A stretch of DNA of 64,000 bases from Onthophagus taurus. Taxonomy: Eukaryota > Arthropoda > Insecta > Coleoptera > Scarabaeidae. Numbering within the stretch: position 1 is the stretch's first letter; the number at the start of each line of letters is the position of its first letter. Under the pieces are notes generated by a model. The model saw only the letters and a list, made by a program, of their open reading frames with translations. It was not told the DNA's origin and did no database searches. A program made the position numbers and the translations under genes. The stretch is from the NCBI RefSeq assembly GCF_036711975.1, contig NC_091973.1:18910001-18974000 (forward strand), written 5' to 3'. Shown here in pieces: positions 27,919-38,665 of this stretch.

Positions 27919-29959
27919 TTAAATGATTTCTTCAAACTCTTCTACGGAGACTGGTAAAGAAATATCATCATCTAATTGGAAGTCGTCATCGGAATCTGAG
28001 CCATACGACTCATTCAAAGGAGATTCCTCAAAATGAACGGTATCATCTATGTGCAGCTTTTTCGTAGCAGATTTCGTTTTTACAGATGACCTATTAAATG
28101 CTCTGAATATTTTAAAAAAGAAAGGATATCTTCAAGGGCATCTTTCCGCGAAGTTTTTCTTGAAAAATCAGTCCGATATTTCTTAAAATCTTTATTTCTG
28201 GATTCCTGGGGTTCTTCACTTAGTGCACCTATAAAACAAAAATTATAGTTTTCTTATTCGTTGTTTACTCAAGTACAATTTACCTAATGGAACTGATCGA
28301 AAATGTTGTATATACTCATGGCGGTGAAACAAAATTTTATGCACAGTTGGCGAAAATGTAAAAGAGGGGTATGTATCTAAAAACAGTTGTGCTGTCGCTA
28401 TCCCGTATTTTTCATATTTTTTGAAATCTACCACCCTGTTGCAGGATATTGCCGCTAACAGATTTGAAAACCGTTCAATAATTTCAACATCAATTCCGGT
28501 TATTTCTGATGTCAGTTGATGATCTTGAAAAAATCTTCGGGCCGTATTCCCATCATGGGAAATTCCAAAACCTGGCTTGGGTTTGTCTATAATCAGACCA
28601 GTCTTTTCTTTAAATAGTTTTTGGATTTCTTTCTTCCGTACTTCTGGCTGCTTGCTTTCGTTCATTCTGGGAAGGAATTGGTCATAGAAAATAATGACTA
28701 ATTAAAATTAAATCTTTTACTTACTTGTAGGCACATCGTAGCAAAAACTGCATGATGTTAATTTTGGCGTGTAATGGCGATATACCAAATCCAAATACAG
28801 TTTCGTTAATGGCCTCTTTATTTGGTATTTTATTCAAATCTTTTGGCCCAGCTAAACACACTGGACATCTCTAAAATCATTTAATTTTATTTAACTTACT
28901 CACAAAATTATTTTTTTTAGAATCCTAGGATTAATATAATTATTATGAACAAACTTATCGAAGTAGCGGGATTTTTAATGATAGCGTTGATAACTTTTCC
29001 ATTTATTATGGTGAATAGAAAAGTATAGGTCATTTCCACCTCATATGTCTCTGACATCTTAATTTTTGATGGTCTTAAATTATCTATTTCTTTCAGCATC
29101 CTCGTGTATTCTGCCATTATAGAATCTTGGTCCTCTTTACAGAATGCCATCCGTATTGGCCTACATAGACTAAATTTTAAAAACTCATGATTAGAGACTG
29201 CTTTAAAATATTTTATACGAAAAAATACCTTGACGAATTAGGAGATTCATTATTCCAAACTAAAATTTGATCACCTTCTATGAATAAGGGTAATGCGTGC
29301 GTACACATTACGGTGGCATCCGAATTTTCAGGGTTAATAAACCTTTGTTTAAACTCAGGATGACCACTGTTGCCATCCATACCCCATTTAAACGTTATGT
29401 TTAACTTGTTTGGGCAATTTTCTATAGGTATATTTTTTAAAATTCTTTCGGCTGTTCTATCCACCAGATGTTGAAGAGATACCTTTGCCTCCATTTCCGA
29501 AAAATACTCTGGATTTAAAATAGGATAGCTTTCTTTTTTGGCTTTTAGTATCTCGTGGTATGTTGGATAAATATCAACTTCTATAAAATAAATGCAATAA
29601 AGTGAATTAGGTGCGCTTACTTAATAAAATTAATATTACTTTTCCACAAGGCTTAATTGCTTATTTACTTAATAATTGCGTGTTTTACGGAGATGTGGTG
29701 ATAAAATTCAAAATATTTTCGACAGTCGGATCATGGCGGGTCTAAATCATACACCACGAAATACGTAATACTTTAAACTATTTTTACGATCAACATTCAA
29801 AGCGGACGTAGGCGGGCGTCAAGACTTATTATAGTTCAAAACCTCAAAACCGTCAAAATTCATGATATACTTTCTCATAATGTTAACTGGCAATCAAGAC
29901 ATCAATTGAAAAACTGTTATGTACATATGATAATACTTACCTAAAACCTTGAAATCCAT
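27919..29959 (-). pseudogene. Transib transposase (RAG1-like), six exons, lightly damaged
   Basis: Exons (minus): 29941-29959, 29229-29580, 28959-29169, 28725-28870, 28284-28666, 27919-28228. Phases join correctly. First Asp in FKWGMDGNSGH (exon 2), second in FCKEDQDSIM (exon 3), Glu in GALSEEPQESRNK (exon 6); zinc-binding RCPVCLAGPK starts exon 4; DGNTARRFFQDH is the RAG1/Transib signature in exon 5. An acidic tail (YGSDSDDDFQLDDD) ends at the TAA of 27919-27921. Lesions: the donor after exon 3 reads ATAAGT instead of GTAAGT, and a frame shift occurs in the T-run of exon 6 near 28115. All three catalytic residues remain. Confidence 0.88.
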
Positions 29960-30198
29960 ATTTTCTTCAAAAATTACTACCACTCAAAACGTCACAAAAT
30001 TAACTGAAAGTATACCAATGAAGCGCTGAGACAAAGTGACCGAATAACTTGCCCTGCGCCCTTATAAGGAAATCCATGTTGCTCAGGTAGATTTGCATAT
30101 AATTGACTTTCAGTAAAAGTAATTCTTAGAAAAAAGTGTTATTTATAAAAGGGACTTTCCAAAATTACCTAGGGGTAAATTTGTTTTTTACCTCTATC

Positions 30199-30228
30199 CG
30201 TCACTTTTTCGCGTTTTGAACCACTGTG
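30199..30228 (-). repeat. Transib right TIR with CACAGTG heptamer
   Basis: Read on the minus strand it begins CACAGTGGTTCAAAACGCG and continues AAAAAGTGACG. It pairs with 27273-27302 in inverted orientation. Confidence 0.93.
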
Positions 30229-30760
30229 CGGCGATTCTTTTAGGGGTCGGAGGAGATTCGATGAGGAGAGGAAGAGGTTATTAACTTGAGAAGGTCATGT
30301 TATTTTGACGAAATTATTAAAAATTTATCTTTATTTATTTAAGTCATGTTATTTTGAGAAAGTTATTAAAAATGTATCTTTATATGTAACCTGTTTACTT
30401 ATATGAAAACAATGACTATGTTTATCCTTCGACGATTCTCAATGAACTGTTAAAACATGTCTTCGATATATCTTTTAACTTATTATACACAAAAAGGTAT
30501 ACGGTTTTGAGTCATGTAGGTATACAAATAAGTGAGTCATGACCTACCTGCGGGATATTTTTTTATTTTAGTATGTAAAGGTATACGGGGCTTTAAAATA
30601 TGCGAGGAGGTTCTTAAATCGGCAAATTTTTATACGTTCGAAGAGGAGGTCAATTAACTTGATACTAGTAAGTGAGTCATGATCTACCTGCGAGATTTTT
30701 TTAATTTATTATGCAAAGGTATACGGAGTTTAAAAATATATATGTATACAAACGAACTCG
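30229..30760. repeat. Maverick B left TIR, inner part
   Basis: Continues the TIR after the Transib. TTGAGAAGGTCATGTTATTT and GAGTCATGACCTACCTGCG match the complement of 41260-41640. Several diverged GAGGAGGTTCTTAAATCGGC modules repeat within it. Confidence 0.85.
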
Positions 30761-30879
30761 ATGCATCCTCCTCCTCCCAATAAGTTTCAGGAGCGGTGAG
30801 GGTTTATAAACGCCTGCGAAATGTGGTATTGACGTAGTTCTTTCATAACAAGTAGAAGTGTACAACATTAAATTGTAAA

Positions 30880-33800
30880 ATGGTCGTGTGTGAGGATTGT
30901 GGAAAAAGTTTTACTCGAGTTGACAATTTAAAAAGGCATCAACGATTATCTTGTATTGGCAAGAGAATCAAGCTTGACGCACCGCAAATTCCAAAAGCAG
31001 TAAAATGTGAGGCTTGCGATGATTATGTAAATAGACAATGTTACTCTGCACATTTACGAAGCAACGCACATAAGCGTAATGCTTTTGTTATAATCGATGA
31101 TGGAGTGGAGAGAATCGCTGGAGCATTCGGCGATAAAATCGTCAGTTATCGAATAAGTGAAGAAGGTTTTTTTGTGGATTTGGATGAATTTTCACATAGA
31201 ATTCGAGAAAAAATACTAAATCTGATACAAAGCGCAATCGATATTCACCGAAATGTAAAATTAAATATGGAATGTTTTGGTTTGTATTTTTTACAATCAA
31301 AGGACGACTGTGAAATAAAATCATTCAATACGAAAAATAAGGTAGTATCATTAGCGTCGGATCTATATAAAATATATAAGGAATTTATTGATGAAATTTC
31401 ATCAAAAATGTCAGAATTCCATAAGAGCATCTAATTACATCGATTTACCGTCGCAAATAAAAGCAAAGCATGCTGTGATAAATATACAAAACGCGGATGA
31501 TGCATGTTTTGCATGGGCTGTAACATCCGCACTACATGAACCGAACGGTTTACCACAGAGGACATCTTCGTATCCGAATTACCTGGACTGCGGCTTAGAC
31601 TATTCAAATATTGTTTTTCCAGTTAAATTACGTGATATACCTGTATTCGAAAAGCAGAACAAATTATCTATTAACGTATATGGAATAAATGAGTATTTTA
31701 AAGACGGTATTATGAATTATGACATAATTACAATGTATATATGTCGGCAAAAAGAAGAAAGACATATAAATTTATTATTGGTTACATATGATTCCGGAAA
31801 TAGTCACTATTGTTGGATAAAAAATCTGTCTCGATTACTATCATCGCAAGCATCGCAGAATGGTCATGAAAAGTATATGTGCGATGGATGCTTGGTGTTC
31901 TTTACGTCAGAAAATAAACTTATCCGTCATCAAAGTGACGATTGCAGCAAGGTAAGGGCAATTTTACCAACAACAAATTTGAAAATAAATAAATATGGAA
32001 ATGAAGAAAACAAAAACATATTACAGTTCGAAAATTTTGAACGACAATTAAAAATACCGTTTGTGGTGTATGCAGATTTTGAAGCATTACAGAAACCGAT
32101 CGCCGATGCGGAAGCAACTGAACTTAACGATGATAATTCATACTCCGTCAAATGTTTCAAACACGAACCTTATGCATTTGCATATTATATAAAATGTTCT
32201 TATGACGAATCATTGTCAAAGTTTGAAATATATCGCGGACGTAATGCTGCTCAAATTTTCATGAGCAAGTTGGAACATGACGTTTTGAATATATACAAAA
32301 ATTATTTAAGCCAATCAAAAGAAATGCTCCCATTACTACCTATAGATAGATTAATACATGAGATGCAGGATATCTGTCACATTTGTTCGCACAAAATAAA
32401 AGAAGGTAATAAAGTATGCAATCATGATCACCTAACTGGGTTGTATAGAGGACCCGCACATGCTGTATGTAACATCAATTATCAATTACCAAAGTTCATA
32501 CCAATATTTTTTCACAATCTTTCGAACTACGATTCTCATATGTTTGTGAAAGATATGGCATTAAAAGAAGAAGACGTGGATGTTATAGCACAGAATAAAG
32601 AAAAGTACATATCATTTTCGAAAAAAATTATCGTAGGAGAAAACATTGACAGCAAGGGAAAGCTAAGGCGGGTTCATATGAAATTGAGATTTGTAGATTC
32701 ATTTAGGTTTATGGCTTTATCGCTAGAGAAGTTGGGTTCATTTTTGGAAGACAACCAATGCGTTCAAATCAGAAAATATTTTAGGAACGAAGAACAGTTT
32801 CGACTTATACGACAGAAAGGAGTTTTTCCGTATTCTTTTGTAGATTCATTCGAAAAGCTGAATCTTACCGCTCTGCCAGATCGAAATAGTTTTTACAATC
32901 AATTATGCGACGATAGTATAACCGAAGAAAATTATTGTCGTGCACAAACGGTGTGGAACTTATTTAACTGTCGCACTTTAGGTGAATATAGCGATATTTA
33001 TTTAACGTCTGACGTTTTACTTTTGGCGGACGTGTTTGAGAATTTCCGAACCATCTCGATGAAGTACTACTCTTTGGATCCATGTCATTACTTCACAGCG
33101 CCGGGCTTCGGTTGGGATGCATTATTACGAATGACAGGGGTAAAATTAGAATTATTAACGGACATAGACATGTTACACTTCTTTAAAAATGGTATTCGCG
33201 GTGGATTAAGTATGTGCACTAAACGCAGTACGAAGGCTAACAATAAATTAATGATGGAATTTGATGAAACCAAAGACCCATCTTATATTTTGTATCTCGA
33301 CGCTACAAATTTGTATGGACACGCAATGAGACGAAAATTACCTACGGGAGGATTTCGATGGCTATCAGAAGAGGAGATTCAAAAGTTAGATATTTACAAT
33401 ACGGAAGACGATTCCGAAAAGGGTTACGTGTTCGAGGTAGATTTAGAGTATCCGGAAGCAATACATGATGAACGCAACGATTTACCATTTTGTCCAGAAC
33501 GGATTGTACCCCCAGGTTCAAAAAATGCAAAGTTAATAACAAATTTGGAAAATAAAACAAAATACATCATTCATTACGTGAATCTAAAGCAGTGTCTCAA
33601 GCTCGGATTGAAACTAACGAAGATTTACAGAGTATTAGAATTTAAACAATCCAACTGGATGCGGAGCTACATCGATTTCAATTCCGATAAACGTGCGAAA
33701 GCTAAGAATGAATTTGAAAAAAATCATTACAAAGCAATGAATAACATCGTATACGGTAAGACAATGGAAAATGTGGAAAAGCGAGTGGATATAAGACTAG

Positions 33801-34533
33801 TTACCCACTGGGAATGTCGTCATAAGAAACCGGGTGTGGAAGCCCTAATAGCTAAACCAAATTTTAAATCTTCAAAAATATTTTGCGATAATTTGATAGC
33901 CGTTCAATTGAACGTCGCGGAAGTTCGTTATTGCAAACCGCTGTATGTGGGTTTCAGTATATTAGAGCTTTCGGAAACCGTAATGTACAGCTTCTTCTAT
34001 GATTACTTAAAAGTTAAATATGGAAATAACATAACACTTTTATACACCGATACTGACTCCCTCATCCTAGAGATTACTACTCCCAATGTATATGAGGATA
34101 TAAAAGAAAATATTGAATTTTTTGATACGTCCAATTATCCGTTAGAGAATATACACAATATTCCTCGCGGTCGATCTGTGTTGGGAAGAATGAAAGATGA
34201 ATATCCAAACAGGTGCATAACGTCATTTGTTGGAACAGGAGCTAAAGCGTACTCACCTTGTTGAATGATAATGTAAAAAAGGCTAAAGGAGTAAAGAAAT
34301 ACGTTATAGATAAACATTTAAGCGTGACCGATTATAAACGTGTGGTTGAATGTGGCGGATCGATTCATAAAAAAATGTACATTTTTAAGTCAGAATTTCA
34401 TACTATGTATACCGAATTAAAGAATAAAATTGCTCTTTCATCGTGCGATGATAAACGATACATATTACCGAACGGATGTAATACTTTGGCGTGGGGTCAT
34501 TGGTTGATAAAAAGATTGAATGCGAATAAATGA
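30880..34533 (+). pseudogene. Maverick B protein-primed DNA polymerase B, split by frame shifts
   Basis: Three consecutive open pieces: 30880-31434 (C2H2 finger CEDCGKSFTRVDNLKRHQ), the main piece about 31428-34264, and 34258-34533. Exonuclease motifs: DFEA (ExoI, 32067), NLSNYD (ExoII), YLTSDVLLLAD (ExoIII). An embedded endonuclease VII-like zinc domain CHICSHKIKEGNKVCNHDH. Polymerase motifs: LYLDATNLYG (A), MNNIVYGKTMEN (B), LLYTDTDS (C). Breaks near 31430 (likely with a small deletion) and at 34258. AATAAA at 34601-34606 could end the transcript. Confidence 0.9.
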
Positions 34534-34650
34534 ATTTAATTTTAGAAAAAAATTGTAAAGAATAACAATAATAATAATGTATTTGTAATGTTCGATTGTT
34601 AATAAAGTCTTGTGAACTTTTATATAGGTCTTTATATACATATATACGTT

Positions 34651-35586
34651 TTAAAGAACGTTAGTTTTTGAGATCCAAGAATTATGAGACGAACCTAATC
34701 CTAACCATTTCACAAACACTTGATTTCCTTTTCGCCGTAGCACTTTTTTCACCAAGTAGACGTCAGGATATTTAACTTTTTGTAATTCTTCTCGATAAAA
34801 ACCACCCATAATTTTTTCATTGGATGCATCTTTGAGCAGATATGTTGTTGGGAAAGTATTACGAACAGAATGTATTGTAAACACTTCGTTAGACCAATTG
34901 GGAGTATAGTTTTTGGTGAAGGCGTGTCGATGCTTACTCACTCTGACGTGATCACCGACATTAAATTTTTTGGTATAAGGATCAGCAATTTTTATGTAAT
35001 TATATACAGTTTTTAACAGTGTCGGTGCGTTTCTGTTATTTACCTCGCTAGGTTTCATTCCTATCGTCCTATGTACTTGGTTGTTATAATCCAGAATTAA
35101 TTTGGGAAGCAATTCCAACCAACGATAGCTACCTTGCATACTAAATTCTTTCCACATTTTTTCTTTTATTGTTCTATTAAACCGTTCAACAATAGAACTC
35201 TTTAAATTGGAAAATGAACTGTAGTGATTGATGTGATATCGCGACATGAGCTTCTTAAAATCCTCATTGTAAAATTCTTTTCCGTTGTCCGTTTGCAGAT
35301 TCTTCGGTATGTTTTTCCGCTTTTCCGATAGAATTGTTTCTATAGCTAGCGTAACTTCTTTGCCAGTTTTGTTTTTTAGTGGTACAGCCCATCCATACTT
35401 TGAGAAAGCATTAATAACTGTTAGAATATACTTAAAATTATCATTTGCTTTTGAATAAGGTATCATCTCCACTAAATCAGCTTGAAATAAGTCCGTTAAA
35501 CCTTTAATAATAACACGTCTGCGTTTATAATTTTTCCTCACGAACGCGTGCAACTCGTTTACTACTGACCTTTTAATATCGCTCAT
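34651..35586 (-). CDS. Maverick B integrase with C-terminal chromodomain
   Basis: 311 aa, intact. rve core with Asp in LFQADLVEM, Asp in LQTDNGKEF and Glu in SIVERFNRT; a basic linker (VGDHVRVSKHRHAF); then a chromodomain-like end (YLVKKVLRRKGNQVFVKW followed by SSHNSW). Would join the element ends to target DNA. Start ATG 35586 overlaps the stop of the fibre-like gene (ATGA). It converges with polymerase B across a 117-bp gap. It is the best-preserved gene of this element. Confidence 0.9.
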   Translation of the reverse strand: MSDIKRSVVNELHAFVRKNYKRRRVIIKGLTDLFQADLVEMIPYSKANDNFKYILTVINAFSKYGWAVPLKNKTGKEVTLAIETILSEKRKNIPKNLQTDNGKEFYNEDFKKLMSRYHINHYSSFSNLKSSIVERFNRTIKEKMWKEFSMQGSYRWLELLPKLILDYNNQVHRTIGMKPSEVNNRNAPTLLKTVYNYIKIADPYTKKFNVGDHVRVSKHRHAFTKNYTPNWSNEVFTIHSVRNTFPTTYLLKDASNEKIMGGFYREELQKVKYPDVYLVKKVLRRKGNQVFVKWLGLGSSHNSWISKTNVL

Positions 35587-36007
35587 TTTCTGGATATTTC
35601 AATGAGCAGTTCTACCATAAATGGTTTCTTGAATAAAGTGGTCTTCGTTCTGGGTTTGCAAACTATTTTATCTCCAAAGGAGAGAACATTTAACTTTTTA
35701 TTTGGATCGAAGATACTCCCGTTAATAATCATTTCAACGTCTCCTTCAAATCGGTGATGCACTATTTCACCAATATAGAAAAAGTTTATATATTTACTTA
35801 CGTAACCTAAATTTTGAACAATGTAATAATTATCCGTTGTATCCGTAGTTCCATCTCCGCTTAACGTAAGTATTGTTGGTTGTCTGAATTATCGTTGTAC
35901 GTTTTCACGTTTCTTAAAATGAGCAGCAATGTTGTGTCCGTGTACGTGTTTACCAAACTTATCAATCGTCATACTAGACGAATGTTTTCCGAACTTGCTT
36001 AAACTCA
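35583..36007 (-). pseudogene. Maverick B fibre-like protein, one in-frame stop
   Basis: From ATG 36007 (SLSKFGKHSSSMTIDKFGKH, the SIDKFGR-type start of the element A gene). An in-frame TAA at 35889-35891 cuts it after about 38 residues. The same frame then stays open to 35583 (EIVHHRFEGDVEMIINGS, GDKIVCKP). One nonsense change therefore separates two halves. The rest differs from the long coiled coil of element A, so only the N-terminal anchor is shared. Confidence 0.55.
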
Positions 36008-36077
36008 TCTTCTCTAGTTCATAAACGTCGGTGGTTTAAAACAAAAGATGTGAGAGTCGTATATTTATGATATTATT

Positions 36078-36944
36078 TTAACGTATAATCTCGGCCTCTG
36101 TTAGCTCCGATATTATCGATGATATTTCATTGACATGTGCAGAATGACCTGCCGTTTGCGAGGCCACCAACAAACGCAGTCTATCGACAAGTTCGTTGGG
36201 ATCGTATAAACCAACGGTTCCCGTATATTTGAAGTTTCCAACGTGAATATCCTGATCCTCAAAGTGAACAGGACTGACTCCAATGTAGAAACCTTCGGGA
36301 GTTTCGCGAACACCGTATAAACGATCATAATCATCTTTTAAATCAGTTGTTAAACCAACAACATACGTTCTGGGCAAAGGATGAAACTGACTCAAAGCGG
36401 CTTGTACCTGTGGAGACTCCAATCTTTCTTCTATTTCATCTTTAAGTCGTTCTATTCGATTATGTGCGTCCGAAATAAGAGCTCCGGTATCCTCGCTAGA
36501 ATCGAGGAGTTCTTCTTCTTCGCCCGGCGGAACTTCATATACTTCTTCTTCTGCATGAGCTAATGGACCAAGAGGAGAAGACGTGGGAGAAGATACCAAC
36601 CTTTTTTCAGGAGTCGATGTAGCAAATTTTCGTCGCTATTCTTTTAATAGAACTTTCGGTTTTCGAATAAAATATTCGGTCTCGGTTTTAGCTGGTACGT
36701 CAGAAATATCCGGCGAGTAGCGTTGTATCTTAGATATCAATTTTTCTTCTTTTGGAGATAACCTTCGTTTTGGAATGGATAGTAAAGGCGCAGTGTCAAG
36801 TTTTGCGACAATATCCTGTAACGGTCTCGCGATGGGTGCATATGCGGTTTCCGACCGAATCCTTGACTCCTCTAAGTCCTCTTTTAAAGAACAAATTTTG
36901 ACTTCTCGTGCTGCGATAAGTTCTGCAGCTATCGTCTTGTTCAT
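36078..36944 (-). pseudogene. Maverick B conserved unknown (homologue of 901-1851)
   Basis: Two open pieces: 36636-36944 (helical, KICSLKEDLEESRIRSETAY) and 36078-36599 (acidic linker, then the conserved domain). The C-terminus NELVDRLRLLVASQTAG with VNEISSIISEL matches element A. A frame break lies near 36600-36640. Same place as in element A, next to the ATPase. Confidence 0.65.
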
Positions 36945-36995
36945 TGTATGATGTATGTGAAGTTACTAAGAACTGTACAGCTGATGTCGTTAGTT

Positions 36996-37421
36996 TTAAA
37001 CTTCAATGAATTTATCAAAACCCTTACGGTAACGTCCCTTAGATACACTACAATCTAAATCAATAACTAGGATGCCGTGTCTATTCTCCCAACAAGCGTC
37101 GCTAATTTCCTTTAGCCGATGAAACTCCATATCGCTCATTATGTGATCTTCAAACACGTGTTTTAAATTTGTTAAGTCTTGTTTAAATAACACTAAAAAG
37201 TTACAATTATCGCGAACTAAGAGGCCATTACGTGCAAGTATAAGCGATAACATAGCATTTGTTTTTCCGACACCAGAGAGTCCTACAATTAAACCTCGCT
37301 TACATTTTTCTCCAAATAAATTACTGTGCCTTGTAAAGTGTTCTTCGGTCGTACCTTTGCTAAAATTTAGTATTGGCAGTGTTAGCGGTTGCGGTAAACA
37401 CTTTAGTTTCTTATCGATCAT
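36996..37421 (-). pseudogene. Maverick B packaging ATPase with internal deletion
   Basis: 141 codons, open, but about 88 residues shorter than the element A protein in the middle. Walker A GLSGVGKTNAML is present, then after RNGL the frame jumps to LVRDNCNFLVLFKQDLTNLK, skipping the Walker B region (IFIFDDV in A). The C-terminus GRYRKGFDKFI is intact. The in-frame deletion leaves a protein that should bind but not hydrolyse ATP; packaging by this copy is unlikely. Confidence 0.8.
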
Positions 37422-37638
37422 GATTCTCGCACTAAATGAATTATAACATTAACAGGATAAGACTGAATAAAAATATAGCAAAAGTAACTTTATATAGATA
37501 TATAAAATATATTGAGTATATATTGGAACTATAAAATAATAACAATTTAACTTAATAATTAACTTAATAATTAACTTAATAATTAACTTAATAATTAACT
37601 TAATATTAACTTAATAAATAAAAGAAGAGAAGGAGTAG
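37422..37638. other. Maverick B spacer at the place of the missing capsid gene
   Basis: Noncoding, contains TATATAAAATATATTG at about 37499 and a 12-bp tandem repeat. No trace of a major capsid frame on either strand. Confidence 0.6.
37551..37615. repeat. Tandem repeat, 12-bp unit
   Basis: About five copies of CTTAATAATTAA, the last imperfect. Confidence 0.95.
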
Positions 37639-37899
37639 TTACCACTCCTCCTCCTCTCCTTGATATCTTTGGTTTACTGCTTCATAAGGAGGTGGTGGTG
37701 CTGCTGGTGCCGGAGTCGTTGCCGGAGTCGGTGCCGGAGTCGGTGAACTAACACATATACAACGGTTAATGTGCATGTTTTGCACATGCACTTCACCCCT
37801 CACCACAGCCGATTCTGACACACTCTGCAGCTGAGAAGATAAAATTAATGACATGGAAAAAAGTATTATAAGTATAACGTACCAACTTAAATATAGCAT
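37639..37899 (-). CDS. Small membrane protein with PPPY motif
   Basis: 86 aa. An N-terminal hydrophobic helix (WYVILIILFSMSLILS, residues 6-21) predicts a signal anchor, followed by a short ectodomain or lumenal part with two Cys (INRCICVS). A Pro/Ala/Thr repeat (PAPTPATTPAP) leads to APPPPYEAV, a PPxY motif of the type that recruits WW-domain ubiquitin ligases in virus budding and in adenovirus protein VI. Acidic end EEEEW. Not seen in element A. It lies next to the truncated penton gene; function unknown. Confidence 0.5.
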   Translation of the reverse strand: MLYLSWYVILIILFSMSLILSSQLQSVSESAVVRGEVHVQNMHINRCICVSSPTPAPTPATTPAPAAPPPPYEAVNQRYQGEEEEW

Positions 37900-37905
37900 C
37901 TAATT

Positions 37906-38253
37906 TTACCTCCAACGTTGTGTGTTATTATTCCCCTTAATCCTTATTACGACTCCTTTAGCGTGTCTTATCTCTAGCTGTTCATTCACGAACTCGGCAA
38001 TATCATCAATATCGTACGTTCCAACAGGTACTATTATATTATTTTTAAAATGTCCTGTCTTATCTTCGTATTGGATTACGTTGTTGCTTTTATCAACGTT
38101 TGCTAAACTATTAAACGTTTCGAAATTTAAAAGAGCCAACTCGTAACTACCAAATTCGTTCAAATAGATAGGAGGATTAAAATTACAAGTCAATTCGGAT
38201 GACTTTCCGGTCAACGTAAATGTATATGTCGTGTGTATTGCTTCTTTCTCCAT
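37906..38253 (-). pseudogene. Maverick B penton-like protein, truncated
   Basis: 115 codons matching the first 130 residues of the element A protein: TYTFTLTGKSSELTCNFNPP, then ELALLNFETFNSLANV and VPVGTYDIDDIAEFV. It then ends at GNNNTQRWR, less than half the expected length. The 3' part is deleted and the PPPY gene follows 6 bp later. Confidence 0.65.
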
Positions 38254-38281
38254 TACTTCTGAAACTAAACGTCTCTACACT

Positions 38282-38665
38282 CTAATAGGTCCTTTTATTA
38301 CTTAGAAACTGCAGACACAACTGCCCGCAATTTTGATCTATTTCTCTTTGATATCGATAGTAATTTTACTTTATTCTACCACCCCTACCGTCTGACAGCA
38401 AATATTGCTCGATTTCTGATGGCGGTCTTAAATCACCGTAACTGTCGAAATAGTATTTGTCCTTGTCGTCTTTCTTATATGCGACCCAATGCGTTCCTCG
38501 TCCTTTCAAGTTGTCCAAGTTAACGATACCTCTTTCCTTCTTTTTAATCTTACTCGGGAGATTGTCTCTCATAAATATACCCCGGAAATGTGGAATTTTT
38601 AGTACTTTCGCAAACTTTTCCAACTCGACGTTAGTTAACGCACGACGAGGTATTCGAACTAGTTT
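38282..38665 (-). pseudogene. Maverick B adenain-type protease, frame-shifted
   Basis: N-terminal LTNVELEKFAKVLKIPHFRG, catalytic His in GTHWVAYKK and YFDSYGDLRPP are in one frame; the catalytic Cys segment NCGQLCLQFL (about 38310) is in another after a shift near 38385. The N-terminal homology runs back to the slippery heptamer with no ATG before the Met of FMRDN. This mirrors element A and supports expression by frameshifting from the PLA2-like gene. Confidence 0.75.

Larger units (their letters stand above)
27273..30228 (-). mobile_element. Transib transposon (RAG1-family), nearly complete
   Basis: 2,956 bp with 30-bp terminal repeats starting CACAGTGGTTCAAAACG and a 5-bp GC-rich duplication CGGCG (27268-27272 and 30229-30233), both characteristic of Transib. 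The undisrupted target is preserved in the opposite TIR of the same Maverick at 41668-41672 (GAATCGCCGATTC). Encodes a six-exon transposase on the minus strand. Confidence 0.95.
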
